A stretch of 64,000 bases of DNA from an uncultured Bacillota bacterium (GCA_949297575.1 CASFTB010000004.1:1-64000); one strand, 5' to 3'; positions 1 to 8,730 are shown, counted from the first letter of the stretch. Program-made: numbers and translations. The notes: generated by a model from the letters alone, not told the origin.

Positions 1-898
1 TTCATCGCTCGCTTTAATGACGTTCCTGAGCCCTAAATCGACGGCATAGTATTTTTCACCCGCGGTAAGCAGTTTTTTCCCTTTGATGTCGTATCGCTGC
101 ACGGAGCTCATGATCATCGCATTCTTGATGTACCCGATATATGCGAGGACGGTATCGACCGACGTTCGTATCCCGTTCGCTGCGAGTGCGGAAACGATCG
201 AGCGCGCCGAGAAGGGGTTGGCGATGTTGTCCATCAGGAAGGAAAGGAGCAGATTCAAAAGAGCGCTGTCGTTGAGTTTGTTGCGCTGAATGATGTCTTT
301 GACGACGATGGCGTCGTAGGTGTCCGAAAGATACGGCTCCACCGAAATTTCTTCAAGGGAAAAGCGCAGTGGCAGTCCGCCGTAACGCAGATAGTCTAAA
401 AAGAGCGCATCGTCCGAAACGAACGTACCGTTTTGCTGTGTGATCTCCTTTGCTTCGGATAAGGTGAAGGGATAGACGTGGATTTGGATATACCTTCCCG
501 CGATCAGCGTTGCAAGCTCTCCGGAAAGCAGTTTGGAGTTGGAGCCCGTAATGTAAATGTCGCAATCGAGATCGACAAGAAGGGAAGATACTACTTCCTC
601 CCAAGCGGAAACGGTTTGTATTTCGTCGAGGAAAATATACGTTTTTCCGCCGGCTTTTTTCGCTGCGTCGATAAGATACGAATAGAGCGCGTCCGAATTT
701 TTCAGGTGCGCGTTGGCTTTGGATTCAAAACTGATATATACGACGTTGTTTTTCTGCCGTCCGTGTTGCAGCAGATAGTCCTGTATCTGTTGCAATAAAA
801 CGGTTTTACCCGAGCGGCGGACACCCGTAAGCACTTTGATAAGGTTCTTGTCGATCAGCGGAATGATTTGGTCGAGATAGGTTTTGCGGAGGATCATA
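1..898 (-). CDS. DUF4143/AAA_14-type ATP-binding protein, C-terminus cut by window edge
   Basis: About 299 codons are visible; the C-terminal end lies outside the window. A Walker A motif GVRRSGKT sits at residues 25-32 and a Walker B segment YIFLDE at about 87-92, followed by a sensor-like ITGSNS. This order is typical of the AAA_14 plus DUF4143 family, a group of stand-alone ATPases of unknown role that is common in Clostridia and often looks mobile. The start is set by an AGGAGAAATGCT ribosome site directly upstream. A full-consensus promoter drives it. No partner gene is visible on this side, so its function cannot be inferred. Confidence 0.88.
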
Positions 899-925
899 GC
901 ATTTCTCCTAATGCTTTTTTATTAC

Positions 926-954
926 ATTATACTCGACAAAAACATTGTTGTCAA
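926..954 (-). promoter_or_regulatory. consensus sigma-A type promoter of the DUF4143 ATPase gene
   Basis: On the minus strand TTGACA (954-949) and TATAAT (931-926) are separated by exactly 17 bases, a perfect match to the vegetative consensus, about 28 bases from the ATG. Confidence 0.85.
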
Positions 955-1249
955 TAGTTCTGTCAGTCTATAATCGACAAAAATTAAAAATCAACACGAA
1001 TTGTCGGATATGTTGTCGAAAGACGATTTACAGAGTAAAGGTAAAAATTTTTCGGAGGAAAGCGTGAAAAGGAAGAGAAGAAAAGAAGTGGTGCTGTGTG
1101 TGCTCGGGCAAACAAATCATAGATGGCATTTACAAACTTTGCTATAATATACGCATAATTGTGGGGCGAATGGCTGGGCAGCATTTATATCCTCAAAAGC
1201 CAATGATTTATTCAACATATCTCCATAAAATGTTGAATGATTTTTGAAA

Positions 1250-1308
1250 AAAAACCTTCGCTTTCCGTGGCTCGGAACTTCGGAAAACGGAGGTTTTTCC
1301 GTTTTTTT
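1250..1308 (+). terminator. terminator-like hairpin with T-run
   Basis: A stem AAAAACCTTCG/CGGAGGTTTTT (one mismatch) continues inward as TTTCCG/CGGAAA, and is followed by a run of seven T. It lies upstream of any plus-strand gene, so what it terminates is unclear. Confidence 0.5.
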
Positions 1309-1382
1309 GGAAAAAATTCGGCCAGATATTGGGTACGATTTGGGTACGCCCGGGTGTGCGGTGTGTTTTTTTACAGACTTTC

Positions 1383-1411
1383 TTGCATTGCGGCAGGCGT
1401 CGTGTTATAAT
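1383..1411 (+). promoter_or_regulatory. promoter of the TIM-barrel gene
   Basis: TTGCAT (1383-1388) and TATAAT (1406-1411) with a 17-base spacer, leaving a 5' leader of about 75 bases before the ATG. Confidence 0.7.
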
Positions 1412-1493
1412 AGAGGCATCTATGGGCCTTCAGACGGCAGGGGACGGCTGTGCCGCCCTGTCCGAAAAAATTTTTATAGGGGAGGATGACGCC

Positions 1494-2345
1494 ATGCAAA
1501 TCGGTATCAATACATTCGGCATCGCGAGGCAGCTGAGCAGAGATTTCTGCGGCGCGCTCGGGCGGCTGCGCGAGATCGGCTATTCTTTTCTCGAACCGTG
1601 CATCTACTTCGACGGCGCACTTCCGCGCCCCGTCCGCGCGGGGCTGCGCTTCGGGCTGCGCATAGGCGGTACATACGGCGGCCTGTGGCAGCAGTGCTAT
1701 GGGGCGGAGGAGCTCGCGCTGCGGGCAAAGGAGTGCGGCTTTTCCATTCTTTCCGTGCATTCCTTCCTGCCCGTCACGAAAAGCGGCTGCCGCTGGTTGG
1801 AGGAGGGTGCCGCACTTTTGGAGAGGATCGGGGCGAAGTTTCTCGTCGTCAGCCCCATGAAAGGCAGCATCCGCGAGGCAGAGCGGCTCATCCCCGCTCT
1901 GCGCGAGGCCTCCGATTTTTTGTATGCGCGCGGCATTTCGCTGCTGCTGCACAACCACGCGCCCGAATTTGCGTGCGAGGCGGACGGCAGGACACAGGCA
2001 GGCGTATTGCTCGCCGCCGTGCCCCGCCTCGGGCTGGAACCGGATACCGGCTGGGCGCAGGTCGCCGGGCAGGATCCCGCACAGCTTCTGCACGCCTATG
2101 CGGGCAGGGTCGGCCTGCTGCACTTGAAGGACATCGCCGCCGCAAAGAAAAAGCCGCGTTTTACGGCGATCGGCGAGGGGGTCCTGCCGCTTCGCGACGT
2201 GCTGCGGGAGGCAAAGAAGTGCGCTTTCCCCGACGGGGGCGTCATCGTCGACCAGGACAGGAGCGAGGGCGACCTATGGCGAGACCTGCACGCGGGCTTT
2301 ACGAACATTTTCCGGGCTTGGGCGGAAGAAGGTGCTTCCCGCTAA
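1494..2345 (+). CDS. sugar phosphate isomerase/epimerase-like TIM-barrel protein
   Basis: A 283-residue protein of the xylose isomerase-like (AP endonuclease 2) superfamily. The visible marks are HNHAPEF near the middle, then EPDTGW and LHLKDI, which supply the His/Asp/Glu metal site of this fold. The start at 1494 is preferred because a GGGGAGGATG ribosome site precedes it and because upstream in-frame sequence is low complexity. The gene stands alone with its own promoter and ends at a strong hairpin shared with the convergent SGNH gene. The substrate is unknown; inosose dehydratases and hydroxypyruvate isomerases share the fold. Confidence 0.85.
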   Translation: MQIGINTFGIARQLSRDFCGALGRLREIGYSFLEPCIYFDGALPRPVRAGLRFGLRIGGTYGGLWQQCYGAEELALRAKECGFSILSVHSFLPVTKSGCRWLEEGAALLERIGAKFLVVSPMKGSIREAERLIPALREASDFLYARGISLLLHNHAPEFACEADGRTQAGVLLAAVPRLGLEPDTGWAQVAGQDPAQLLHAYAGRVGLLHLKDIAAAKKKPRFTAIGEGVLPLRDVLREAKKCAFPDGGVIVDQDRSEGDLWRDLHAGFTNIFRAWAEEGASR

Positions 2346-2402
2346 AACAAGAAGAAGGCGCTTCCGGATAAAGAGCTCCGCGGAAGAAGCGGAAAAGCGT
2401 CA

Positions 2403-2432
2403 GGAGAGGCGCGGCAAAAGCCGCGCCTCTCC
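2403..2432. terminator. bidirectional hairpin between convergent genes
   Basis: A 13-bp perfect stem GGAGAGGCGCGGC with an AAAA loop. It has no long T-run but lies between two convergent genes. Confidence 0.6.
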
Positions 2433-2491
2433 CTTTCCGATAATAGAGTTTTCCGCCCTTCGGGCGGCGTGTAGACGTTCGGTGCCCTCCG

Positions 2492-3214
2492 TCATACGGC
2501 GCGGCGTATTGCCCCCGCGATGGGAGCTTCAAGCGCGGCGGCGATCTCCTCGTGTCCGCGCGCGTTGGGGTGAATGCCGTCATCGGAGAGGAGTTCTCTG
2601 TAATCGGGGCGGAGAAGCAGAGGCGTGCGGAAGTCGAGGAAAATACCGCCCGAAAGCGCCGCCCTGCACACGGCGGAGTTGTACGCCTCCTGATGGCGGG
2701 TAATGTTGCTCAGATCGCCGCAGAAGAACTGCATGACGCGCTCCCCGTCCGCCCTGCGGCAGATGACCTCTTCAAAGTACCTGCGCGCGTCTATGGGCGC
2801 GAGCGAGGTGAAGACGGGAACATGCCCCGCCCGGCGCAGCTTTGCGCAGACGGCGGAGAGCAGGTGTACGAACTCCGGGTAGGGGGTCTTGGGCATATGC
2901 GGTGCGAGCGGAGTCTTTGCGACCTCCTGCCAATCGTAGTCACAGTCGTTGCCGCCGAGCGAGAGCACAAGCGTATCTGCGGGCGCGGCTTCGGCGATCC
3001 AGCGGTCGACGAGCCCCTTTTCCATACATTTTTTCAGCATCTGCCCGAAGGCGGAACTGTTTTCTATGCGCACGCCGTACTTTTCGGCGAGCAGATCAAC
3101 GGCGCTCCTTTGTACCCGCATGACCTTTCCCTTTTCGAGGTACAGCCCTTTGGGCACCGAATCTCCGAGCACCGTCACCTTTCCCTTTGTGAAGATCTTG
3201 TCTCTGTTGCGCAT
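2492..3214 (-). CDS. SGNH/GDSL-family hydrolase
   Basis: A 240-residue protein with the three SGNH blocks: VLGDSVPKG carrying the nucleophile Ser near residue 18, SLGGND in the middle, and DDGIHPNARGHE near the C-terminus with the Asp-His pair. No signal peptide is seen, so a cytoplasmic esterase or lipase is likely. The start at 3214 follows a GGGAGG ribosome site; an in-frame ATG 25 codons upstream lacks one. Monocistronic, convergent with the TIM-barrel gene. The substrate is unknown. Confidence 0.85.
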   Translation of the reverse strand: MRNRDKIFTKGKVTVLGDSVPKGLYLEKGKVMRVQRSAVDLLAEKYGVRIENSSAFGQMLKKCMEKGLVDRWIAEAAPADTLVLSLGGNDCDYDWQEVAKTPLAPHMPKTPYPEFVHLLSAVCAKLRRAGHVPVFTSLAPIDARRYFEEVICRRADGERVMQFFCGDLSNITRHQEAYNSAVCRAALSGGIFLDFRTPLLLRPDYRELLSDDGIHPNARGHEEIAAALEAPIAGAIRRAV

Positions 3215-3278
3215 TTGCTTTCTTGCCTCCCTTTGCCGCACAGAAGCGGCGATGCGCGTTTGCGCATTCCGTGTCTTT

Positions 3279-3307
3279 ATTATAGCCAAAAGCGGCGAGC
3301 GAGTAAA
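3279..3307 (-). promoter_or_regulatory. promoter of the SGNH hydrolase gene
   Basis: Minus-strand TTTACT (3307-3302), 17-base spacer, TATAAT (3284-3279). Confidence 0.65.
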
Positions 3308-3367
3308 ACTACTCTGCGAAAACTTTTCTGAACGATTTTTTCTCGGCCGGTAGAGAAGATCTTTCCG

Positions 3368-3386
3368 ACTCTACCGTGAGTAGAGT
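3368..3386. promoter_or_regulatory. 7-bp inverted repeat in the SGNH/XRE divergent region
   Basis: ACTCTAC-CGTGA-GTAGAGT is a perfect dyad between two divergent promoters, with a further CTACTCT nearby at about 3309. A possible operator for the adjacent XRE regulator; this is inference from position only. Confidence 0.35.
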
Positions 3387-3455
3387 TCTGTTTTTGCCCT
3401 CTTTCCGGCCCAAAAAAGTATCTGTGCAGAAATTGCACCTCTTTGCCGTCAAAGA

Positions 3456-3484
3456 TTGCGCCGCGCCCTGTTTTATGGTATAAT
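3456..3484 (+). promoter_or_regulatory. promoter of the XRE regulator, probably giving a leaderless mRNA
   Basis: TTGCGC (3456-3461), 17-base spacer, TATAAT (3479-3484). The ATG begins at 3491, which is where transcription would be expected to start, and no Shine-Dalgarno sequence precedes it. Confidence 0.65.
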
Positions 3485-3490
3485 AGTCCT

Positions 3491-4081
3491 ATGGAAGAAC
3501 TCAGGGTGACCGTCGCCCGCAACATTGCCAACTGCCGCAGGGCCGCGGGGCTGACGCAGCTGCAACTCGCAGAAAAACTCAATTATTCGGATAAAGCCGT
3601 CTCCAAGTGGGAGCGGGGGGAAAGTCTGCCGGACGTCGCCGTGCTCTGCGAACTCTCGCGCATGTACGGCGTGACCCTCGATTATCTCGTCTCCGACCAT
3701 ACGGGCGAGAAGGAGGTGCCCGCGGCGGGGAAGGGGAAAAAGCGCGCGGTCATTGCGGCGATGAGCTGTCTGCTCGTGTGGCTCGCGGCGACCCTCGCCT
3801 TTTCTTTTCTGTATTTTTTCGGCGCGGAGGTGCAGCGGCCGTGGCTCGGCTTCGTCTGGGCTCTGCCCGTTTGCGGCGTCCTTCTCATCGTCTTTTCCGC
3901 CCTGTGGGGCGGGAAGGTGCTGCGCACGCTCTCCGTCTCCTTTCTGATCTGGACCGCGGCGTTGTCCGTTTGGGTCAGCTTCACGTTCCCGTATTCCTGG
4001 CTGGTGTTCATCGTGGCGATCCCGCTGCAGGCGCTCGCCCTGTTCTGGTTTCTCCTCCGCGTCCCGCATGCCAAAAAGTAA
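3491..4081 (+). CDS. membrane-anchored XRE-family transcriptional regulator
   Basis: 196 residues. An XRE helix-turn-helix occupies roughly residues 5-60, with LTQLQLAEKLNYS and KAVSKWERGESLPD as the recognition part. After a charged linker come four hydrophobic helices starting at about residue 85. This HTH plus membrane-domain layout is common in Clostridia; the membrane part may sense a surface or small-molecule signal. The start at 3491 has no ribosome site and sits seven bases after a TATAAT box. It is divergent from the SGNH hydrolase and upstream of the alr operon, which has its own promoter. The target genes are unknown. Confidence 0.85.
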   Translation: MEELRVTVARNIANCRRAAGLTQLQLAEKLNYSDKAVSKWERGESLPDVAVLCELSRMYGVTLDYLVSDHTGEKEVPAAGKGKKRAVIAAMSCLLVWLAATLAFSFLYFFGAEVQRPWLGFVWALPVCGVLLIVFSALWGGKVLRTLSVSFLIWTAALSVWVSFTFPYSWLVFIVAIPLQALALFWFLLRVPHAKK

Positions 4082-4110
4082 TTGCTAAATCGCGCGGAGT
4101 GTGGTATAAT
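4082..4110 (+). promoter_or_regulatory. promoter of the alr-pheA operon
   Basis: TTGCTA (4082-4087), 17-base spacer, TATAAT (4105-4110), starting right at the end of the XRE gene. Confidence 0.7.
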
Positions 4111-4188
4111 TTTCTTTGAGCCGGCACCGTCGCCTTTTTCCGCGCTGCCGCATATACTGCTACCGTACCTGAACGGCGGGAGGTGGAT

Positions 4189-5205
4189 ATGCAGCGCAAC
4201 AGGGCGGTCGTACGGCTGGGGAATATCGTCGGAAACGCGGCGCGCTTCGCGCGGCTTGCGGACGGCGCAAAACTGTGTGCGGTGGTCAAGGCAGATGCCT
4301 ACGGCCACGGCGCTGCGGCCGTCTGCGGCGCGCTTTCGGGAACTGCGGCCTGTTACGCCGTCGCCCTTGTGGGTGAGGGCGTGCAGCTCCGCCTTGCGGG
4401 CGTGCGCGAGGATATCCTCGTGCTCGTACCTCCTCTCGGCGAAGAGGAAGTGCTGCGCGGCGCTCACTACGGGCTTATATTTACGGTGGGGGACGAGCAG
4501 GACTACGCCCTCCTTTCCCGCACCTGTGAAAAGTTCGGCCTCATCGCCCGCTGTCACATCAAGGCGAATACGGGCATGAACCGCTTCGGGTTCGATATGC
4601 CCGGCTTCCGCGCCTTCCTCTCCCGCCGCATGAGCGGCAGGGTGTTTGCGGAGGGCATCTATTCGCACTTTTACCGCCCCGAACATGCGTCGACTGCCGC
4701 GCGGCAGTTCGCGCTGTTTCGCGCCTTTTGCGAGGAAGGGGAGCGCGCCTTCGGCAAACTCGTCAAACACATCGCCGCCACGGGCGGCCTCCTCGCTTCC
4801 CCCGGCTATGCGCTGGACATGGTGCGCATCGGCATCGGCCTGTACGGCTATCTGCCCGCGGGCTTCGAGGGAGCCCTGCCCCTGCGGCCCGCCCTTTCCG
4901 TCTATACCTCCGTCGCCGCAGAGCGCGAATGGCGCGGGGGCGGCGCGGGATACGGAGACTGCTGTCCCGGCCGCGGCAGGCTTGCGGTCCTGCGCACGGG
5001 CTATGCGGACGGCTTTTTTCGGGGAGGAGGCATCGGCAACGTCAATGCGCTGTGCATGGACGCCCATCTTTCGCGGGCCCCCGTGCATAAATACGGGGAA
5101 GTGTGCATCTTTTCCGACGCCGACGCCTATGCGGCGGCGCACGGGACCATCTCGTACGAGGCGCTCGTCAATGTCTGCGGGCGCGCGGTAAAGGAATATG
5201 TCTGA
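4189..5205 (+). CDS. alr: alanine racemase (PLP-dependent), divergent
   Basis: Interconverts L- and D-alanine for peptidoglycan. The PLP lysine is K34 in VVKADAYGHG. The region GAGYGDCC carries the likely second catalytic Tyr, followed by RTGYADGF and the conserved CMD. At 338 residues it is shorter than the usual 370-390. The C-terminal ISYEALVNVCGR is a diverged form of the family ending, so a serine racemase-like or specialised role is possible. The ATG at 4189 is preferred over GTG at 4183 because GGGAGG lies five bases before it. The stop overlaps the next start by eight bases. Confidence 0.85.
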   Translation: MQRNRAVVRLGNIVGNAARFARLADGAKLCAVVKADAYGHGAAAVCGALSGTAACYAVALVGEGVQLRLAGVREDILVLVPPLGEEEVLRGAHYGLIFTVGDEQDYALLSRTCEKFGLIARCHIKANTGMNRFGFDMPGFRAFLSRRMSGRVFAEGIYSHFYRPEHASTAARQFALFRAFCEEGERAFGKLVKHIAATGGLLASPGYALDMVRIGIGLYGYLPAGFEGALPLRPALSVYTSVAAEREWRGGGAGYGDCCPGRGRLAVLRTGYADGFFRGGGIGNVNALCMDAHLSRAPVHKYGEVCIFSDADAYAAAHGTISYEALVNVCGRAVKEYV

Positions 5206-5815
5206 AAAAGCGGAAATGCGGCGCCGCATGAAGGCGCTGCGCGACGGCGCGGCGGACAGGCCTGCGCGCGACGATGCGATCTTTAAAAATCTCTTCTCCC
5301 TTCCGTATTTTACGGAAGGGGAGAGCTTTTTCCTGTATAACGCCTTCGGCAGCGAGGCTGCGACCGCGCGCATCGTGCGCGAGTTGCTCGCCCGCGGCAG
5401 GCAAGTGTATCTTCCCCGCGTGGAGGGGAGGGATATGCTGCCCGTCCGCTATGTCGGGCAGCCGCTTTCCGTCGGCAGGTACGGCATCGCGGAGCCTCAG
5501 GGAGAGGCCTTCGGCGGCTTCCCGCAGGTCTGCCTTCTGCCCATGCTGGCGGCCGACCGCGCCTGCCGCAGGCTGGGGTACGGCGGCGGGTACTACGACC
5601 GCTGGCTTGCCCGCGCGGAGGCCGCGGGGGCGGATGTGCGCAAGGTCGGCATCTGCTATGCGTTTCAGGTCACGGAGCGGCTCCCCGCCGAACCGCACGA
5701 CATTTCGCCCGACGTCATCGTGACGGACGAAGAGATCTTATATCGGGGAGGGCAGGGCGTGCATACGCCGGAGGGTGCCGCAGACGCAGGACGAAAAGGA
5801 GCAGACGGACAGTGA
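5198..5815 (+). CDS. fau: 5-formyltetrahydrofolate cyclo-ligase
   Basis: 205 residues. Converts 5-formyl-THF to 5,10-methenyl-THF with ATP, salvaging a folate storage form. The N-terminal basic stretch EMRRRMKALR and the signature LGYGGGYYDRWL at about residue 126 are typical. Start overlaps the alr stop, and its own TGA overlaps the GTG of rsmD, so the three are translationally coupled. Folate handling is also represented by the THF riboswitch and folT at 41.9-42.7 kb. Confidence 0.92.
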   Translation: MSEKAEMRRRMKALRDGAADRPARDDAIFKNLFSLPYFTEGESFFLYNAFGSEAATARIVRELLARGRQVYLPRVEGRDMLPVRYVGQPLSVGRYGIAEPQGEAFGGFPQVCLLPMLAADRACRRLGYGGGYYDRWLARAEAAGADVRKVGICYAFQVTERLPAEPHDISPDVIVTDEEILYRGGQGVHTPEGAADAGRKGADGQ

Positions 5816-6342
5816 GGATCATCGGAGGAAAGTACCGCGGCAGGACGCTCACCCCTTTCAGGGGGCGGGACGTCCGCCCCACGTCGGACAGGGCAAAGGA
5901 ATCGCTCTTCAATATCCTCGCGCCGGAAATTTCGGGCGCGAACGTGCTCGACCTCTTCTGCGGGACGGGCGGCATCGGGCTGGAGGCGCTTTCGCGGGGC
6001 GCAGACCTCGTCGTCTTCAACGACGTCTCAAAGGACAGCCTCGAGATCGTGCGCAAGAACCTCGCGCTGCTCAAAGCGGACGCGAAGATCTATAATCTCG
6101 ACTACCGCGTCCTGCTGGACAGGCTGGACGTGAAGTTCGATATCATCTATATCGACCCGCCGTATAAGAGCGAGTTCGGGGCAGACGCGCTGCGCCTGAT
6201 CGCGCAGAAGGAGCTGCTCAATACGGGGGGCATCGCGGTGCTCGAGAGCGACAGGCCCTTTGAGGGGGAAGCGGACGGGCTGGTCTGCTACGACGAGCGC
6301 AAATACGGCATCGCGTACCTGACCTTTTTCACGCCGGACTGA
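5812..6342 (+). CDS. rsmD: 16S rRNA (guanine966-N2)-methyltransferase RsmD
   Basis: 176 residues with the diagnostic MRIIGGKYRGR start, RPTSDRAKESLFNIL, the SAM site LFCGTGGIGLEALSRGA and the catalytic DPPY at about residue 115. It begins with GTG overlapping the previous stop, behind an AAAAGGAGC ribosome site. rsmD directly followed by coaD is a very widespread bacterial order, which supports both calls. Confidence 0.95.
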   Translation: MRIIGGKYRGRTLTPFRGRDVRPTSDRAKESLFNILAPEISGANVLDLFCGTGGIGLEALSRGADLVVFNDVSKDSLEIVRKNLALLKADAKIYNLDYRVLLDRLDVKFDIIYIDPPYKSEFGADALRLIAQKELLNTGGIAVLESDRPFEGEADGLVCYDERKYGIAYLTFFTPD

Positions 6343-6372
6343 GGCGCAAGGGCAGAACGGGAGGAAACGAAA

Positions 6373-6867
6373 ATGAAAAAGTGCGTCTTTGCGGGCACGT
6401 TTGACCCGCCCACGCTGGGGCACAAGGACATCGTGCTCAAGTGTCTTGAGCTGTTTGACGAGGTCATCGTCGCCATTCTCATAAACCCGAATAAGCGCCC
6501 CTTCTTTTCTGAGGAGGCGCGCCTGTCCATGCTGCGCAAAGTCTTCAGGGGATATCCGAACGTGCGCGTGCTCGCTTATGACGGGCTCACCGTCGATCTG
6601 CTGCGGAGGGAGGGTGCCAAGTTCTATGTGCGCGGCATCCGCAACGGCACAGACTACGACTATGAGGCGCAGCTCAACTACATCAATATGGACATGTACA
6701 GGGATATGATCACCGTGTTTCTGCCCACGCGGCAGGAGTACCTGCATATCAGCTCCACCCTCGTCAAGGACGCGCTGCGCTTTGAGAAGGATGTAGACAA
6801 ATACGTTCCGGAAGAGATCAGGGGGGATCTGAGGAAATATCTGCAAGAGGCGAAAAAGAATGTTTAA
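6373..6867 (+). CDS. coaD: phosphopantetheine adenylyltransferase
   Basis: 164 residues, the normal family length. Transfers AMP from ATP to 4'-phosphopantetheine in coenzyme A synthesis. The nucleotidyltransferase motif AGTFDPPTLGH lies at residues 7-17 and ISSTLVKD near 130. It follows rsmD by 30 bases, and its last eight bases overlap the start of aroF. Confidence 0.95.
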   Translation: MKKCVFAGTFDPPTLGHKDIVLKCLELFDEVIVAILINPNKRPFFSEEARLSMLRKVFRGYPNVRVLAYDGLTVDLLRREGAKFYVRGIRNGTDYDYEAQLNYINMDMYRDMITVFLPTRQEYLHISSTLVKDALRFEKDVDKYVPEEIRGDLRKYLQEAKKNV

Positions 6868-7885
6868 AAGAGAGGAACTCATTCCTTCGGCAGAGGAGAT
6901 ACTCGCGAGCCTTCCCCTTCCCGCAGACCTGAAAAAGATCAAGGCAGAGCGCGACGCGCTCGCCTCTCGCGTCATCCGCGGCGAAGAGGACAAACTTCTG
7001 GTCATCGTGGGGCCGTGCTCCGCGCACGAGAGCAAGCCCGTGCTCGACTACGTGGAGCGGCTCGGGAAACTCAACGAAAAGGTCAAGGAAAAGCTTGTCC
7101 TGATCCCGCGCATCTACACGAACAAGCCGCGCACCAAGGGCGTGGGGTATAAGGGCATGTTTACCCAGCCCGACCCGCACAGCAGGGAAGACATCCTGAA
7201 GGGCATCCTGACCATCCGCCGCCTGCACATCGACGCGATCGGCGCGAGCGGCCTTTCCGCCGCCGACGAGATGCTCTATCCGGAGAACTATGCATACGTC
7301 GAGGACCTGCTCACCTACATCGCCATCGGCGCGCGCTCCAGCGAAAACCAGCAGCACAGGCTGGTCGCCAGCGGCATCGAACTTCCCGTCGGCATCAAAA
7401 ACCCGATGGGCGGCTCCGTACCCGTTCTCATCAATTCCATCTATGCGGCACAGAGCGGCGGGCAGGTCTTCAAGTACCAGAATTACCAGGTGCGCACGAC
7501 GGGCAACGAACTCGCCCACGCGGTGCTGCGCGGCGCGGTGGACGGGTACGGCAACGACATCCCGAATTTCCATTATGAGACGGTGATGAAGGTCATCGAA
7601 GGGTATTCCAAGACGGGGCTGAAAAATCCCGCCATTATCATCGATACCAACCATTCCAACTCCGGAAAACAGTACAAACAGCAGATCCGCATCGTCGAGG
7701 AGGTGCTGGGCAACCGCCTCTACGACAAGGATTTCAAAAAGTATGTCAAGGGATTCATGATCGAGAGCTTTATCGAAGAGGGCAACCAGAAGGAGGATGT
7801 CGTCTACGGCAAGTCCATCACCGATCCCTGCCTCGGCTGGGCGGATACCGAGCGCCTCATCCTCGATATCGCCGATAAAGTGTAA
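6860..7885 (+). CDS. aroF: 3-deoxy-7-phosphoheptulonate synthase (class I, AroG/AroF type)
   Basis: 341 residues. Condenses phosphoenolpyruvate with erythrose 4-phosphate, the entry to the shikimate pathway. VGPCSAHE, IPRIYTNKPRT and GMFTQPDP mark the long class I-alpha type found in enterobacteria and some Clostridia, rather than the short AroA(G)-type of Bacillus. It overlaps coaD and is 12 bases from pheA, so the two aromatic amino-acid genes are probably co-transcribed with the upstream housekeeping genes. Feedback inhibition by phenylalanine or tyrosine is expected of the family but cannot be read here. Confidence 0.93.
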   Translation: MFKREELIPSAEEILASLPLPADLKKIKAERDALASRVIRGEEDKLLVIVGPCSAHESKPVLDYVERLGKLNEKVKEKLVLIPRIYTNKPRTKGVGYKGMFTQPDPHSREDILKGILTIRRLHIDAIGASGLSAADEMLYPENYAYVEDLLTYIAIGARSSENQQHRLVASGIELPVGIKNPMGGSVPVLINSIYAAQSGGQVFKYQNYQVRTTGNELAHAVLRGAVDGYGNDIPNFHYETVMKVIEGYSKTGLKNPAIIIDTNHSNSGKQYKQQIRIVEEVLGNRLYDKDFKKYVKGFMIESFIEEGNQKEDVVYGKSITDPCLGWADTERLILDIADKV

Positions 7886-7897
7886 GGGAGGGGGATC

Positions 7898-8719
7898 ATG
7901 ACCGGACTGCAACATGCGGGCGGCCGCGTCGCCTATCTCGGCCCGGAGGGCAGCTACTCGTCCCTCGCGGCAAAGGCGCTCGCGCCTGGGGCGGAAGAGC
8001 TGCCCTGCGGCAGCTTCTATGCCGCCGCAGGCGCGCTGGAAAGGGGAGAGACAGACTGCGCCGTACTGCCCGTCGAAAATACTTTACAGGGCGCCGTCAC
8101 GCAGAACTTGGATCTCCTGTATGCCTCTCCCAATCTGTATGCCGTGCGCGAATATCTCTTGAAGATCGAGCACCGCCTCATCGCCAAAGAGGGAACGAAG
8201 CTTTCGGATATCCGCCGCATCTTTTCGCACGAGCAGGCGATCCTGCAGTGCGGCAAGTTCATCGCCGAAAGTCTTCCCGGGGCGAAGATCGTCTGCACCG
8301 ATTCTACCATGCAGAGCGTTTCCCGCATAGCGGAAGCGGGGGATGCGGGCATTGTCGGCTCTCACGTCCGCGCGGAGGGGCTCGCCTTTATCGGCGGGAA
8401 TATCGCCGACGAACAAAAGAACTTCACCCATTTTCTGCTCATCAGAAAGGGCAGGGAAGCGCTGCCCGTGCACAGCAAGCTCATCTATTTTGCGGCGACC
8501 TGCCCGCATGAGCCCGGCGCCCTCCTGAAGATGCTGCAGATCCTCTCCGTATACGATCTGAACATGACTAAGATCGAGTCTCGCCCCATCAAAAATTCGC
8601 CGGGGGAGTACTGCTTTTTCATAGAATTTTCGGGAGACATCGCAGACGCGAACGTGCGCGCGGCGCTCACGCGTCTGGAGGAATATACAAAAAATTTCAA
8701 ACTGTTGGGCTGTTATTGA
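7898..8719 (+). CDS. pheA: prephenate dehydratase with ACT domain
   Basis: 273 residues. Decarboxylates and dehydrates prephenate to phenylpyruvate in phenylalanine synthesis. The N-terminal AYLGPEGSYSSLAA and the mid-protein GIVGSHVRAE fit the dehydratase domain, and the C-terminal ESRPIKNSPGEYCFFIE is the ACT domain that binds phenylalanine. No chorismate mutase domain is fused. It is the last gene of the operon; no strong terminator follows, but one copy of the six-copy palindromic motif does. Confidence 0.93.
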   Translation: MTGLQHAGGRVAYLGPEGSYSSLAAKALAPGAEELPCGSFYAAAGALERGETDCAVLPVENTLQGAVTQNLDLLYASPNLYAVREYLLKIEHRLIAKEGTKLSDIRRIFSHEQAILQCGKFIAESLPGAKIVCTDSTMQSVSRIAEAGDAGIVGSHVRAEGLAFIGGNIADEQKNFTHFLLIRKGREALPVHSKLIYFAATCPHEPGALLKMLQILSVYDLNMTKIESRPIKNSPGEYCFFIEFSGDIADANVRAALTRLEEYTKNFKLLGCY

Positions 8720-8730
8720 TCGTTTTCACG

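Larger units (their letters stand above)
899..1382. other. gene-free stretch with opposed promoters and hairpins
   Basis: No credible coding frame is seen. On the plus strand TTGTTG (945-950) and TATAAT (969-974) are 18 bases apart, and an extended -10 TGCTATAAT ends at 1148. An 8-bp inverted repeat lies at 1210-1238 and a longer hairpin with a T-run at 1250-1305. Several TGTCGA/TCGACA copies lie at 930-1020. It could carry a short non-coding RNA or be the scar of a lost gene. Confidence 0.45.

Noticed and set aside
1244..1489. Open frame of 81 codons starting with TTG
   Set aside because: It spans a terminator-like hairpin and the promoter of the TIM-barrel gene, has no ribosome site and no recognisable domain.
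3682..5373. 563-codon minus-strand frame
   Set aside because: Shadow of alr and the cyclo-ligase gene; both sense proteins have intact catalytic motifs.
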